Assembly (NCBI GenBank): GCA_903908715.1
Contig: CAIVSY010000106.1
Location: 16,926 to 80,925, forward strand
Source of the DNA: an uncultured bacterium
GTDB taxonomy: Bacteria > Verrucomicrobiota > Kiritimatiellia > CAIKKV01 > CAITUY01
Reading direction: 5' to 3'
Length of the DNA stretch: 64,000 nucleotides
Part shown: positions 36,853 to 45,444 of the stretch, piece after piece
Position numbering within the stretch: position 1 is the first letter of the stretch
Layout: every line of letters starts with the position of its first letter
Position numbers and translations under genes: made by a program
The notes under the pieces: generated by a model
Told to the model about the DNA's origin: nothing
What the model saw: the letters and a program-made list of their open reading frames with translations, nothing else
Database searches by the model: none

Positions 36853-37641
36853 GTGCTGAACAGGTTCCTCCCCTTCATCCTCCTGTCGCTGCTGGCATAC
36901 CATGCCGTCGCCTCACAACCTCTGCCCGCCATGGAATACCTGAGCCCAACCAATCGCGTGCGTAACACAACGTTTGTCATCTTTGACCTTGAAACTACCG
37001 GATTGAAAGAGGATCGGGACCGGGTGCTGGAGATTGGCGCAGTGCGGGTCACCGGCGACAGGATAACGGCGCGTTCCACATGGCTGGTCAACCCGCATAT
37101 TCCAATCCCAGAGGGGGTCCAGCGAATCCACGGCATCACACCCGAAATGGTAAAGGACGCCCCCTCCTTTTCCCAAGTCTACCCCCGGTTCATGCACTTT
37201 ATCGGCGACAGCATCCTGATGAGTCACAACGCCCGGTTTGACATCTCCTTTCTTGCCGCGGAGATCCACCGCTGCAACCTGCCAGTGCCCGATCTTGCCG
37301 TCCTGGATACGCTGCGATTGTTCCAGCACGCTTTCCCGAAACGCCGGAGTTACTCCCTGAAGAACCTGACACTGGATCTCTGCCCGAACCTGTCTGGACA
37401 GACCAACGCTGCGATGCCCTCAGATATCCCGCGGGAACAGCGTTTTCATAGTGCGGGATGGGACGCCGAATGCACGGCGGAATTGCTCATCCTGGCCCTC
37501 GGCCGCATACAGGACGATACAACGGTCGAGCTCTTCGAGAAGTATTGCCGGGGACGGATCCCGTTGACTAGGCCTGCTCGTCCTGATCGGCCTCCGGGCT
37601 TGCCGCAAACCGGCAAATCCCTCGATGCGCCTGCTCGATGA
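36853..37641 (+). CDS. DnaQ-like DEDDh 3'-5' exonuclease with predicted signal peptide
   Basis: The protein has 262 residues from a GTG start. Residues 1-20 (MLNRFLPFILLSLLAYHAVA) form a hydrophobic export or membrane signal, unusual for this family. The nuclease domain starts at about 38 with FVIFDLETTGL: Asp45, Glu47, Asp130 (SHNARFD), His199 and Asp204 (HSAGWDAE) make a complete DEDDh site. In known members the domain proofreads DNA or trims RNA. The size and KRRSYSLKNL resemble free-standing epsilon-like proteins. It follows pyrF by 9 bp and overlaps lpxA tail-to-tail by 74 bp. A downstream start near residue 27 would give a cytoplasmic form. Confidence 0.85.
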   Translation: MLNRFLPFILLSLLAYHAVASQPLPAMEYLSPTNRVRNTTFVIFDLETTGLKEDRDRVLEIGAVRVTGDRITARSTWLVNPHIPIPEGVQRIHGITPEMVKDAPSFSQVYPRFMHFIGDSILMSHNARFDISFLAAEIHRCNLPVPDLAVLDTLRLFQHAFPKRRSYSLKNLTLDLCPNLSGQTNAAMPSDIPREQRFHSAGWDAECTAELLILALGRIQDDTTVELFEKYCRGRIPLTRPARPDRPPGLPQTGKSLDAPAR

Positions 37642-38380
37642 ACGAAGCGAATTCGGCCGCTGGCCCGCTCGTAAAAAGCCCCCTCAGTACCTCAAGGGCC
37701 TGATGCACATTCATCCCCCCCTGGTACAGGGTCCGGAACGCATCCTTGATGGCTTTCCTCTCGTCGGGTGTAATTCCACCCCTGCGCATTCCAACCACAT
37801 TAAGCCCCGCAACAATGTTGCGCCCCATGCTTTGAACAAGACAGAAAGGCGGTACATCCTTCGATAAGCCGGCGGCCCCACCAACCATGGCTAAACGGCC
37901 GATCTTCACAAATTGATGAACCGTCACACTACCGCTGATGAACGCACGGTCCCCTATTTCCACATATCCGCCCAGCATCGTCCCATTTGCAATGATAACG
38001 CGGTTTCCCAGCTTGACGTTGTGCGCCAGGTGAACCAATGCCATGAGAAAGCAATCGTCCCCTACCTCGGTCACCGTGTCCGGCTTTGTCCCGCGATGAA
38101 TCGTCACATATTCACGAATCGTGCATCGCTTTCCGATACGGACATAGGACACCTCGCCCTTGTAACCGAGATCCTGCGGCTCCCCGCCGACCACCGCACC
38201 CGTATGAAGATGGCAGCCATCGCCGAGCGTGGTGTGCCCCACCACCGCCGCATGCGAGTCCAGCACACACCCGTCCCCGATCACCGCAGGCGCTTCTACA
38301 AAAACAAATGGCCCGATTTTGACGTCTGCCCCGATCCTCGCGCCCGGCTGAATCACCGCTGTGGGATGTATGTTGCTCAT
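37568..38380 (-). CDS. lpxA: UDP-N-acetylglucosamine acyltransferase LpxA
   Basis: The protein has 270 residues. Left-handed beta-helix hexapeptides run from about 1 to 190 (IHPTAVIQPGARIGADVKIGP). The catalytic His lies in HLAHNVKLG, and the helical C-terminus includes MRRGGITPDERKAIKDAFR. It starts lipid A synthesis by 3-O-acylation of UDP-GlcNAc. AGGAG precedes the ATG. It lies 9 bp after radC, and its end overlaps the DEDDh exonuclease gene. Confidence 0.94.
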   Translation of the reverse strand: MSNIHPTAVIQPGARIGADVKIGPFVFVEAPAVIGDGCVLDSHAAVVGHTTLGDGCHLHTGAVVGGEPQDLGYKGEVSYVRIGKRCTIREYVTIHRGTKPDTVTEVGDDCFLMALVHLAHNVKLGNRVIIANGTMLGGYVEIGDRAFISGSVTVHQFVKIGRLAMVGGAAGLSKDVPPFCLVQSMGRNIVAGLNVVGMRRGGITPDERKAIKDAFRTLYQGGMNVHQALEVLRGLFTSGPAAEFASFIEQAHRGICRFAASPEADQDEQA

Positions 38381-38389
38381 GATCGGCTC

Positions 38390-39163
38390 CTAATGGACGA
38401 ATTCCACCATACCTGCTTCGCGCATGCTCATGTAATCCTTTGCCCCGGCGGTATCCGACCGCCCGAGTACCACGTGATCCAGCACCTTGATTCCAATCAC
38501 CTGCCCGGCTTGAACGATCTGCCGCGTAATCCGGATGTCTTCGGCGGACGGCGTCGGATCACCCGACGGATGATTATGCACAAGCACAAGCGCCGCGCAA
38601 CCGGATTGAATGGCCGGCTTGAAAACCTCCCGGGGATGCACCAGACTGGCATCAAGAATGCCTTTTGAAATCTCGAGTGGAACGCCTTTGACCCGGTTAC
38701 GCGTATCCAGATGAAGGGTCCAAAAGCGTTCATGGTCCAGAGTCCTGGCCATCTCCCGCAGCACTCCGGCAACGTCCTCCGGAGAACGTACGGGGCGATC
38801 ACCCGCATCCCGAGTCTCCTCGGCAAGCCGTCGGGCGAGTTCTAATGCCGCCTTCAGTGTCTGCGCCTTTACCTTGCCCAACCCTTTGAACTTCTTGTTC
38901 CCGGAAAGTTCCGGCAATGCCGCACGCGCAAGTGCCGTGAGGCTCCCATAATGCCGCAGGATCTCCTCAGCGAGGGAAACCACATTCATCCCCGAGGATC
39001 CGCTCCGCAGCAGGACTGCCAGCAAGGCCACATCCGAAACATGCTCCGCGCCCTGCCTGTCCATGGCCTCGCGTGGACGCAATCTCGCAGGCATGTCACA
39101 GATCCGGTATGGGACCGGATTCGGCGCGAGGATGTCGTCCGATTGATTACGCTGTACAGCCAT
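38390..39163 (-). CDS. radC: RadC-family JAMM protein
   Basis: The protein has 257 residues. A helix-hairpin-helix N-terminal part (VSDVALLAVLLRSGSSGMNVVSLAEEIL, FKGLGKVKAQTLKAAL) precedes the JAMM/MPN+ domain with VHPREVFKPAI and the metal motif LVHNHPSGDPTPSAEDI. The biochemical role is unsettled; the old link to DNA repair is not proven. It is 3 bp after miaA and 9 bp before lpxA, so it is co-transcribed with both. The start is preceded by no clear Shine-Dalgarno. Confidence 0.92.
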   Translation of the reverse strand: MAVQRNQSDDILAPNPVPYRICDMPARLRPREAMDRQGAEHVSDVALLAVLLRSGSSGMNVVSLAEEILRHYGSLTALARAALPELSGNKKFKGLGKVKAQTLKAALELARRLAEETRDAGDRPVRSPEDVAGVLREMARTLDHERFWTLHLDTRNRVKGVPLEISKGILDASLVHPREVFKPAIQSGCAALVLVHNHPSGDPTPSAEDIRITRQIVQAGQVIGIKVLDHVVLGRSDTAGAKDYMSMREAGMVEFVH

Positions 39164-39166
39164 GAT

Positions 39167-40186
39167 TCAAATCGCCAGGGGTACAGCCCCCGTCCTTTCC
39201 CAGAATGCGAGCAGCTGGTCCGCCATTAACTCGACCTTCATTCCCGCGTAAAATGGCAGCCATTCGACGGACATCTGCCCGCGGAACCACGTCATCTGCC
39301 TCTTGGCGAACTGCCGGGTGCGAACCACAGTCCGTTCCATCGCCTCCAACTGCGTCAACGTGCCGCTCAGGCACTCACAAGCTTCCTTGTACCCAATGGC
39401 CTGGGCCGCCGTCCGGGATAATTCGCCATGCTTCTTCAACAGTGACTGTACTTCAGCCAGTAATCCCTGCTCATACATCCTATGAACTCTGGCAACTACC
39501 CTTTCCTGTAATTGTTCCCTCGGCAGAATCATCCCGGCAACCAACGGTGCCCCGGAACGGCTCCAGCGCCGTTCCGGCACTCCTTCGCCTGCCTCGCATC
39601 GTTCGAGGGCGCGAATCAATCGCCGGGGGTTCCCCTTGTCGACTATGGATTCGTACCATTCGGCACTCCGGTCAAGTAATGCTCTTTGAAGCGCCTCGAC
39701 CCCGCCCGTCTCGAGTAGTTGGTTCCAACGATCACGCACTTCCGGACGGGATGCGGCCGCACCCTCCAGCCCTTCCATCAAGGCACGGAGATACAACCCC
39801 GTGCCCCCGACGACCAACAGCGGATTCCCCGGCCCGACACGATCGGCACATTTGCGGGCTTCCTCCATAAAATCAGCCACGGTAAATGTCCGGTCAGGCG
39901 TCGTGACATCAACACCCCAATAGCGGACCTGTCGGCGTTCCTCCATCGACGGCTTGGCAGTTCCGATATCCATCCCGCGATAAACCAGCATGGAATCAGC
40001 AGAAAGAACCGACCATCCCTTGCGCTCGGCAATCCATTGAGCGACGGCAGACTTACCGACGGCCGTGGGTCCAACGAGAAAATAAGCCGCTACACCTGCC
40101 GGGGCACAGGAATACCTGCAGGAATCCGGTGCCGCGGCGCTTCGTTCGCCCGCGGCCGTATCAGCCTGGTTTTCCTGGCGGTTCAT
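39167..40186 (-). CDS. miaA: tRNA dimethylallyltransferase MiaA
   Basis: The protein has 339 residues from ATG 40186; an in-frame TTG nine bases earlier is less likely. The P-loop is LVGPTAVGKSAVA, SADSMLVYRGMDIGTAKP is the substrate motif, and VVGGTGLYLRAL and TRQFAKRQMTWFR identify the family. It prenylates A37 of tRNAs reading UNN codons. The first about 35 residues are a non-conserved polar extension. It overlaps the 3' end of lspA by 26 bp and precedes radC by 3 bp. Confidence 0.94.
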   Translation of the reverse strand: MNRQENQADTAAGERSAAAPDSCRYSCAPAGVAAYFLVGPTAVGKSAVAQWIAERKGWSVLSADSMLVYRGMDIGTAKPSMEERRQVRYWGVDVTTPDRTFTVADFMEEARKCADRVGPGNPLLVVGGTGLYLRALMEGLEGAAASRPEVRDRWNQLLETGGVEALQRALLDRSAEWYESIVDKGNPRRLIRALERCEAGEGVPERRWSRSGAPLVAGMILPREQLQERVVARVHRMYEQGLLAEVQSLLKKHGELSRTAAQAIGYKEACECLSGTLTQLEAMERTVVRTRQFAKRQMTWFRGQMSVEWLPFYAGMKVELMADQLLAFWERTGAVPLAI

Positions 40187-40655
40187 GATTGCCAAGGTCT
40201 CGCAGGGGATGGGACGACGTAAGGAACGCCGTGATCATGTACAACCCCACTCCAATACAAATGGCTGAATCAGCCACGTTAAAAGCCGGAAAATGATGCA
40301 CACCGGCATGAAAATCAAGGAAGTCGACAACGTACTGCAGGCGAACCCGGTCAATCAGATTCCCGACAATCCCGCCGATCATGAAACCGAATGCGAATCG
40401 GTGAGTCAGAGTGTCATTCAGGAAGGATCGCCGGAAGATCACAATGACAAGCAGCATGAGAATGGAAAACACGACCAACCAACCCGTTAAACCACCGAGC
40501 ATCCCCCATGCGGCCCCTGTATTGCGAACGTATACGAGATTGAAAAAACCGGGGATCACGGGAACCCCCTCACCGGGCAGGAAACGCCCCATAACCAGAT
40601 CCTTTGTGTATTGATCCAGAACCGTAACGGCTATGCTCAACAGCAATACAAGCAT
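40161..40655 (-). CDS. lspA: lipoprotein signal peptidase LspA
   Basis: The protein has 164 residues with four hydrophobic segments. It has the signature NTGAAWG, and the catalytic aspartates are in GNLIDRV and FNVADSAI. It cleaves diacylated prolipoproteins at the lipobox Cys, which agrees with the several lipobox proteins here. It follows dksA by 40 bp and overlaps miaA by 26 bp at its 3' end. Length is normal. Confidence 0.95.
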   Translation of the reverse strand: MLVLLLSIAVTVLDQYTKDLVMGRFLPGEGVPVIPGFFNLVYVRNTGAAWGMLGGLTGWLVVFSILMLLVIVIFRRSFLNDTLTHRFAFGFMIGGIVGNLIDRVRLQYVVDFLDFHAGVHHFPAFNVADSAICIGVGLYMITAFLTSSHPLRDLGNHEPPGKPG

Positions 40656-40695
40656 GATACACCCGAGTCAGGGCACGGGCCCCGCTGGCTGGCCG

Positions 40696-41373
40696 CTACT
40701 CGTTCTCTTCCGGCTCAACGACCTCAGGGACATCTTGCTCAACGCCCTGCTCCAACGCCTCGCCAAATGGACGGAACCGGGCACGACCCCTTTCCGAAGC
40801 AGACTGGCACTTGATGCACATACGGGCAAACGGAAGTGCCTGAAGCCTGGCCTTTTCGATGGGACAACCGCAGAAATCACACATCCCGTACGTGCCTTCC
40901 TTGATCCGCCGCAAGGCGCTGTCGATTTCGAACACGGACTCCTGCTCTGTGCTCATCAGGTTTAAAGCGAACTCGCGATCGAAATCGTCTGTCCGATCCT
41001 CGGACGAACTGTCGTCAATGTACTTCAGCGACTCATCCGACAACGCCGTGATCTGCCCTGTCAATCGATCGCGCATCTTGATCAGGATCTCCTTGATACG
41101 CTCCAGAGTCTTGCCGTCCAAATGCCCGCCACGCGCACCCTTCATAGCCTTTTTCTGGGGTGCCGCAGGCGTCACATTCCCGCTCTTACCTTTCGCCTGA
41201 ACCTTGGCGGGCTTGGCGGCCCGGACGACCGGGACCACCCGCTTGATCTTGCGGCTGACAACTGCCGACTTGGCCCGCACAACCTTTACCGCTGACGGTT
41301 TCGAACGTGCAGATCCCGTCGACTTCAAGGAAGGGCTCTTTCTTGCAGCTGGTTTCTTTGTTTTGCTAGCCAT
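40696..41373 (-). CDS. DksA/TraR-type zinc finger protein with H1-like basic tail
   Basis: The protein has 225 residues from ATG 41373, chosen because GAGG is well spaced; a second ATG nine bases upstream is too close to it. Residues 1-85 are rich in Lys, Ala, Ser, Pro and Val, like histone H1-type or AlgP-like tails. Residues about 90-205 form the coiled coil with DRTDDFDRE and the C4 zinc finger CDFC/CIKC (GTYGMCDFCG, FARMCIKCQ). Family members bind the RNA polymerase secondary channel with ppGpp. It heads a probable transcript with lspA, miaA, radC and lpxA. Confidence 0.88.
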   Translation of the reverse strand: MASKTKKPAARKSPSLKSTGSARSKPSAVKVVRAKSAVVSRKIKRVVPVVRAAKPAKVQAKGKSGNVTPAAPQKKAMKGARGGHLDGKTLERIKEILIKMRDRLTGQITALSDESLKYIDDSSSEDRTDDFDREFALNLMSTEQESVFEIDSALRRIKEGTYGMCDFCGCPIEKARLQALPFARMCIKCQSASERGRARFRPFGEALEQGVEQDVPEVVEPEENE

Positions 41374-41481
41374 ACTTACCATCCTCGTATCCGTTCTTCA
41401 GCCTGGTTCCCGTTACAAAATAGCCGCCCTAGTTACCAAAACATCGCTCACAATGTCAACTGATTCCGCTTATCACGCTGC

Positions 41482-41514
41482 AAAAAAAGATGCCTCCGCA
41501 TATGCGGAGGCATC
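41482..41514 (-). terminator. intrinsic terminator after infC
   Basis: The perfect 26-nt inverted repeat from 41489 to 41514 (stem GATGCCTCCGCAT with its complement) is followed on the minus strand by seven Us (41482-41488). It lies 32 bp past the infC stop and ends the thrS-infC unit. This means rpmI and rplT are not co-transcribed here. Confidence 0.92.
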
Positions 41515-41545
41515 CAACAATCCAGCCAGGGTAAATGCCGCCCAC

Positions 41546-42166
41546 TTAAGGCGTAACAGGCGCCGCTGGAGCGGGATTCGCCTGCTGGGCCGTCGGCGTC
41601 TTCAGGGCGCTAAACGGGGAAGCCACCCCTTCCCTTTCAGGACGAGGGGCTGCCTTGGCTGCCCGCTGGCTTAATACCATCACGATGCTGTTCCCGATCA
41701 ATTTCGGAGCCAGGTCAGCCTGCCCAACGTCATCACATGATTTGACCACTCGCTCCATAACTTCAAACCCTAACTCCCTGTGGGCATTCTCACGACCCCG
41801 GAAGAACAGGGAACACTTAACCTTGATTCCCTTCTCCAGGAAACCACGGATATGATTCACCTTGGTTTCAAAATCATGCTCACCGACATTCGCGTGAAAC
41901 TTGATTTCCTTCATTTCCGCCGAATGCTGATGCTTCCGGGCTTCACGCTCCTTGCGGCTTTGCTCGTACTTGAACTTGCCGAAATCCATAACACGGCAAA
42001 CCGGCGGTTCCGCATTTGGCGAAATCTCCACCAGGTCAAGACCGTTTCGGACTGCTATGGCCATGGCCTCACTGATCGTGACAACACCCATCATGTTGCC
42101 ATTGGGATCGAGCAACCGCACTTGCGGCGCACGAATCCGGTGATTTACTCTGACCGTCGGACGAAT
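41546..42166 (-). CDS. infC: translation initiation factor IF-3 (AUU start)
   Basis: The protein has 206 residues from ATT 42166. The conserved N-terminus reads RPTVRVNHRIRAPQVRLLDP; the first canonical start in this frame is a GTG at 42121 that would cut off that region, and an in-frame stop lies above the ATT with no ATG, GTG or TTG between. AAGGAGG is six bases upstream. The N-domain (DLVEISPNAEPPVCRVMDFGKFKYE) and C-domain (KEIKFHANVGEHDFETK) are complete, followed by an extra Ala/Pro-rich tail of about 35 residues. IF-3 dissociates ribosomes and checks start codons. It follows thrS by 41 bp. Confidence 0.94.
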   Translation of the reverse strand: MRPTVRVNHRIRAPQVRLLDPNGNMMGVVTISEAMAIAVRNGLDLVEISPNAEPPVCRVMDFGKFKYEQSRKEREARKHQHSAEMKEIKFHANVGEHDFETKVNHIRGFLEKGIKVKCSLFFRGRENAHRELGFEVMERVVKSCDDVGQADLAPKLIGNSIVMVLSQRAAKAAPRPEREGVASPFSALKTPTAQQANPAPAAPVTP

Positions 42167-42179
42167 TGCCTGCCTCCTT
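42164..42179 (-). promoter_or_regulatory. infC ribosome binding site and AUU start codon
   Basis: AAGGAGG (42173-42179), a six-base spacer and ATT (42164-42166) on the minus strand form a strong site with a non-canonical start. In E. coli infC the same AUU allows IF-3 to repress its own synthesis; here the same autocontrol is inferred. Confidence 0.82.
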
Positions 42180-42207
42180 GTTGCGGACCTGTTTCAGTCC
42201 CTTTGTT

Positions 42208-43929
42208 CTACCTGATCTTGCCGGCCGATTCCTCTACCAGCCGGCTTATCACATCATCCAGTTTCATAACTCCGAGATCCCCGCCGGCACGATGGCGGAC
42301 GGATACAGTCCCTTGCTCGACCTCTCGCCCGCCCAGCACCAGCATGTACGGAATCTTGGACATCTGGGCATCCCGGATCTTTGCTCCAATCTTTTCCGCG
42401 CCACAATCGACGCCAACCCGGAATCCCTTCTCCCGCAAGACCCCGGCAAGACTGTCCGCCGCTCCAACCTGCTTGTCGGTAATCGGCAGTACCCTGACCT
42501 GCTCCGGCGCCAACCAAAGGGGAAACGCTCCGCCATAATGCTCGACCAGCACGCCAAAGAATCGCTCGAGACTGCCCAGCAGTGCACGGTGGACCATGAA
42601 CGGCCGATGCTCCTTCCCGTCATCACCGTGAAAGGTCAAATCAAACCTCTCTGGCAGGTTGAAATCGAACTGTATTGTACTCATCTGCCATTCCCGGCCG
42701 ATGGCATCCTTGACCTTCAGGTCGATCTTCGGTCCATAGAATGCACCGCCCCCCTCATCCACCACAAAGGGAATGCTCTCCGCCCGCAACGCACTCTCCA
42801 GCGATCGCGTCGCCTGATCCCACCTTTCCGCTTCGCCAACCGCCTTTTCCGGACGTGTGGCAAGGTAGGCCGTGATCTCGGTAAACCCGAACGCGCGCCA
42901 GATCCCAAGCGCAAACTTAACCGTGCGCTTGACTTCATCCTCGATCTGGCCGGGCGTACAGAAAATATGCGCGTCATCCTGCGTGAATCCACGCACCCGC
43001 AAGAGACCGTGCAACACCCCTGTCTTCTCGTATCGGTACACAGTACCCAGTTCGGCCCATCGTAGCGGCAGGTCACGATAGGATCGCTTGTGGGTCTTGT
43101 AGATCTGGATATGGAACGGACAATTCATCGGCTTGACGAAGTACGATACCTCGTCAATGTCCATGGGCGCATACATGTTCTCACGGTAGAAGCCAAGATG
43201 GCCCGAGGTCTCCCACAAACCGGACCGTCCGATGTGCGGGGTATAAAGAATCTCATAACCAGCCTTGAAATGCTCCTGCCGCCAGAACTCCTCGATAATG
43301 GATCGGATACGGGCACCCTTGGGGTGCCAATGGATTAACCCGGGACCGACATCCTCCTGTATGCTGAACAAATCCAATTCCTTGCCAAGCTTCCGATGGT
43401 CACGCTTCTGGGCTTCCTCAATCCGGTGGACCTGTTCATCCAAGGCCTGCTGGGATTCCGCAACAAGCCCATATAGCCTCTGCAACATGGGATTCGTCTC
43501 AATCCCGCGGAAATAGGAACCGGCGACGGATAGCAGCTTGAAAGCCCGCACCTGCCCTGTACTCTGCAGATGGGGTCCCCGGCAAAGGTCATAGAAATCG
43601 CCGCAACGGTAGAAGGTAATAACATCCCCGTCAGGAATATCCGCCAGACGCTGGAGCTTGTATCGCTGTCCCCGTGACTCCAGCATCTTGCCGGCCTCCG
43701 CCCGGGACATCTCCATCCGCTCGAAGGGAAGATCCTGGCGCACAATGTCAGCCATTGCTGCCTCAATCGCAGGAAAGTCCTCCGGGGCAAGCCGATGTGG
43801 CAGGTCAAAGTCGTAGTAAAACCCACTGTCGGTTGCAGGCCCGATATCCAATTGAACGTTTTCGTACAGCCGGGATACCGCTGCCGCCATCACATGCGCC
43901 GTACTATGGCGCAAAAGTTCCAAATCCAA
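42208..43929 (-). CDS. thrS: threonyl-tRNA synthetase lacking the TGS domain
   Basis: The protein has 573 residues from a TTG at 43929 that has GAGGAGGAG about eight bases upstream; an ATG 87 bp earlier adds residues unlike ThrRS. It starts directly with the editing domain (RHSTAHVMAAA, then YDLCRGPHLQS), so the usual TGS domain of about 60 residues is missing. The catalytic core includes MNCPFH for the zinc Cys, the class II motifs and FTQDDAHIFC. The anticodon domain runs from WLAPEQVRVLPIT. It charges tRNA-Thr. It is upstream of infC in the same direction and divergent from the malic enzyme gene. Confidence 0.93.
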   Translation of the reverse strand: MDLELLRHSTAHVMAAAVSRLYENVQLDIGPATDSGFYYDFDLPHRLAPEDFPAIEAAMADIVRQDLPFERMEMSRAEAGKMLESRGQRYKLQRLADIPDGDVITFYRCGDFYDLCRGPHLQSTGQVRAFKLLSVAGSYFRGIETNPMLQRLYGLVAESQQALDEQVHRIEEAQKRDHRKLGKELDLFSIQEDVGPGLIHWHPKGARIRSIIEEFWRQEHFKAGYEILYTPHIGRSGLWETSGHLGFYRENMYAPMDIDEVSYFVKPMNCPFHIQIYKTHKRSYRDLPLRWAELGTVYRYEKTGVLHGLLRVRGFTQDDAHIFCTPGQIEDEVKRTVKFALGIWRAFGFTEITAYLATRPEKAVGEAERWDQATRSLESALRAESIPFVVDEGGGAFYGPKIDLKVKDAIGREWQMSTIQFDFNLPERFDLTFHGDDGKEHRPFMVHRALLGSLERFFGVLVEHYGGAFPLWLAPEQVRVLPITDKQVGAADSLAGVLREKGFRVGVDCGAEKIGAKIRDAQMSKIPYMLVLGGREVEQGTVSVRHRAGGDLGVMKLDDVISRLVEESAGKIR

Positions 43930-44142
43930 AGGTCTTACTCCTCCTCGATGTTTAAAAACATACCCATTGAACCGAAAAGGATTTTGCCAGTCAATCATGA
44001 ACTGTCCCATTCTCACCCACCACCCACAAGCCTATCCCTCCACAATTCAGCAATCGTCCCACCATTCTCTCGAAAAGCCATTGTTTTGCACGAGGTCGCT
44101 TGGTACCATTTTGCGTCCAACATTCCGCTCACAAGGAACCAT

Positions 44143-45444
44143 ATGAAGCTCACAACCGAAGAAATCCTGAATTACCATCTCGGCGGCAAGATCGGCATGC
44201 GCGTGACAAAGGAATTGCGCGGCCTGCGTGAACTGTGCCTGGCATACACACCCGGCGTCGCTGTCCCGGTTAAGGAAATCGCAAAGGACCCCTCCTGCCT
44301 CTTCCGTTACACGGCAAAAAGCAATCTTGTCGCGGTTGTCACCGATGGCACCGCCATCCTGGGCCTTGGCGATCTGGGAGCCGAGGCCAGTATCCCGGTC
44401 ATGGAGGGTAAAGCCGTTCTTTTCAAAGCATTTGGAGACGTGGATGGATGGGCAGTCCCCCTGAACCACTGCCGCATGAACGGGGCCAACTCAGGCAAAA
44501 CCGACCCCCAGCGAGTCATCGACGCCGTTTGCGCCATTGCCCCAATGTATGGCGGAATCAACCTGGAAGATATCGCCGCGCCCGCCTGTTTCGAGATCGA
44601 GGACCGCCTGGATGCGATGCTCGATATACCCGTCTTTCACGACGACCAGTGGGGAACCGCTGTTATCACTCTGGCGGCAACCATGAACTACACCCTGCTC
44701 GCCGGACGGCCGATGGGGGAATTGCGGATCGTAATCAATGGCGCGGGAGCCGCCGGAATCCGGATCTGCGAAATGCTCAAAGCGGCCGGTGCAGGGCATG
44801 TGATCCTTTGCGACTCTAAAGGAGTCATCCGCAACGAACGACAGGATCTGTCGGGCAAGAAGAAGGAACATGCGGTTCACACAAGCGCAAGAACCCTGTC
44901 CGAAGCCCTGGTAAACGCCCACGTGTTTATTGGCGTCTCGGTGGCAAATTGCGTAACCGGCGCGGACGTGAAAACCATGGCCCCTTACCCTGCCATTTTT
45001 GCCATGGCGAATCCCGATCCCGAGATTCTGCCGGACGCCGTCGCCGAAGCCTTGAGCGGAAAACCCTACGTTATGGCCACGGGCCGCTCGGACTTCCCGA
45101 ACCAGATCAACAATGTTCTTGGATTCCCCTTCCTCTTCCGCGGAGCCCTGGATGTTCGCGCCCGATCCATTACAATGGAGATGAAAGTAGCCGCCGCCAA
45201 AGCCCTTGCAACACTGGCCCGGCAACCGGTCCCGGATGAGGTGAACAGCCTGTATGGAACCAGGCTTTCCTTCGGCGCAAACTATATCATCCCGAAACCC
45301 TTTGACCGTCGGCTTTTTATGGAAGTACCTGCAGCCGTGGCCAACGCATACGTCACGAATAGTGGCGCACCCGGATTCGATCCGGCCGTCTACGCCCGCA
45401 ATCTGGCGCAACGGGATCAATCGCGAACCTTTCTCGGATCATGA
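44143..45444 (+). CDS. NAD(P)-dependent malic enzyme
   Basis: The protein has 433 residues from ATG 44143 with AAGGA just upstream. It has LAYTPGVAVPVKEIA at about 32-46, AVVTDGTAILGLGDLG, FHDDQWGTAV for the metal site, INGAGAAGIRICEML as the nucleotide-binding site and MANPDPEI. It oxidatively decarboxylates malate to pyruvate. The size is that of the short bacterial form without the phosphotransacetylase domain. The stop overlaps the dus start by four bases. Confidence 0.94.
   Translation: MKLTTEEILNYHLGGKIGMRVTKELRGLRELCLAYTPGVAVPVKEIAKDPSCLFRYTAKSNLVAVVTDGTAILGLGDLGAEASIPVMEGKAVLFKAFGDVDGWAVPLNHCRMNGANSGKTDPQRVIDAVCAIAPMYGGINLEDIAAPACFEIEDRLDAMLDIPVFHDDQWGTAVITLAATMNYTLLAGRPMGELRIVINGAGAAGIRICEMLKAAGAGHVILCDSKGVIRNERQDLSGKKKEHAVHTSARTLSEALVNAHVFIGVSVANCVTGADVKTMAPYPAIFAMANPDPEILPDAVAEALSGKPYVMATGRSDFPNQINNVLGFPFLFRGALDVRARSITMEMKVAAAKALATLARQPVPDEVNSLYGTRLSFGANYIIPKPFDRRLFMEVPAAVANAYVTNSGAPGFDPAVYARNLAQRDQSRTFLGS

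Noticed and set aside
36001..36903. N-terminal extension of the EEP protein to 556 residues
   Set aside because: It is fully antisense to pyrF, which has all its catalytic motifs; the EEP fold begins at Met 36000.
41383..41460. TTGACA upstream of the dksA-type gene as promoter
   Set aside because: The -35 is perfect, but no -10 hexamer with more than three matches lies 16-18 bp downstream.
44017..44142. Promoter for the malic enzyme gene (TTGTTT, 17 bp, TACCAT)
   Set aside because: Only three and four positions match consensus; it is too weak to list.
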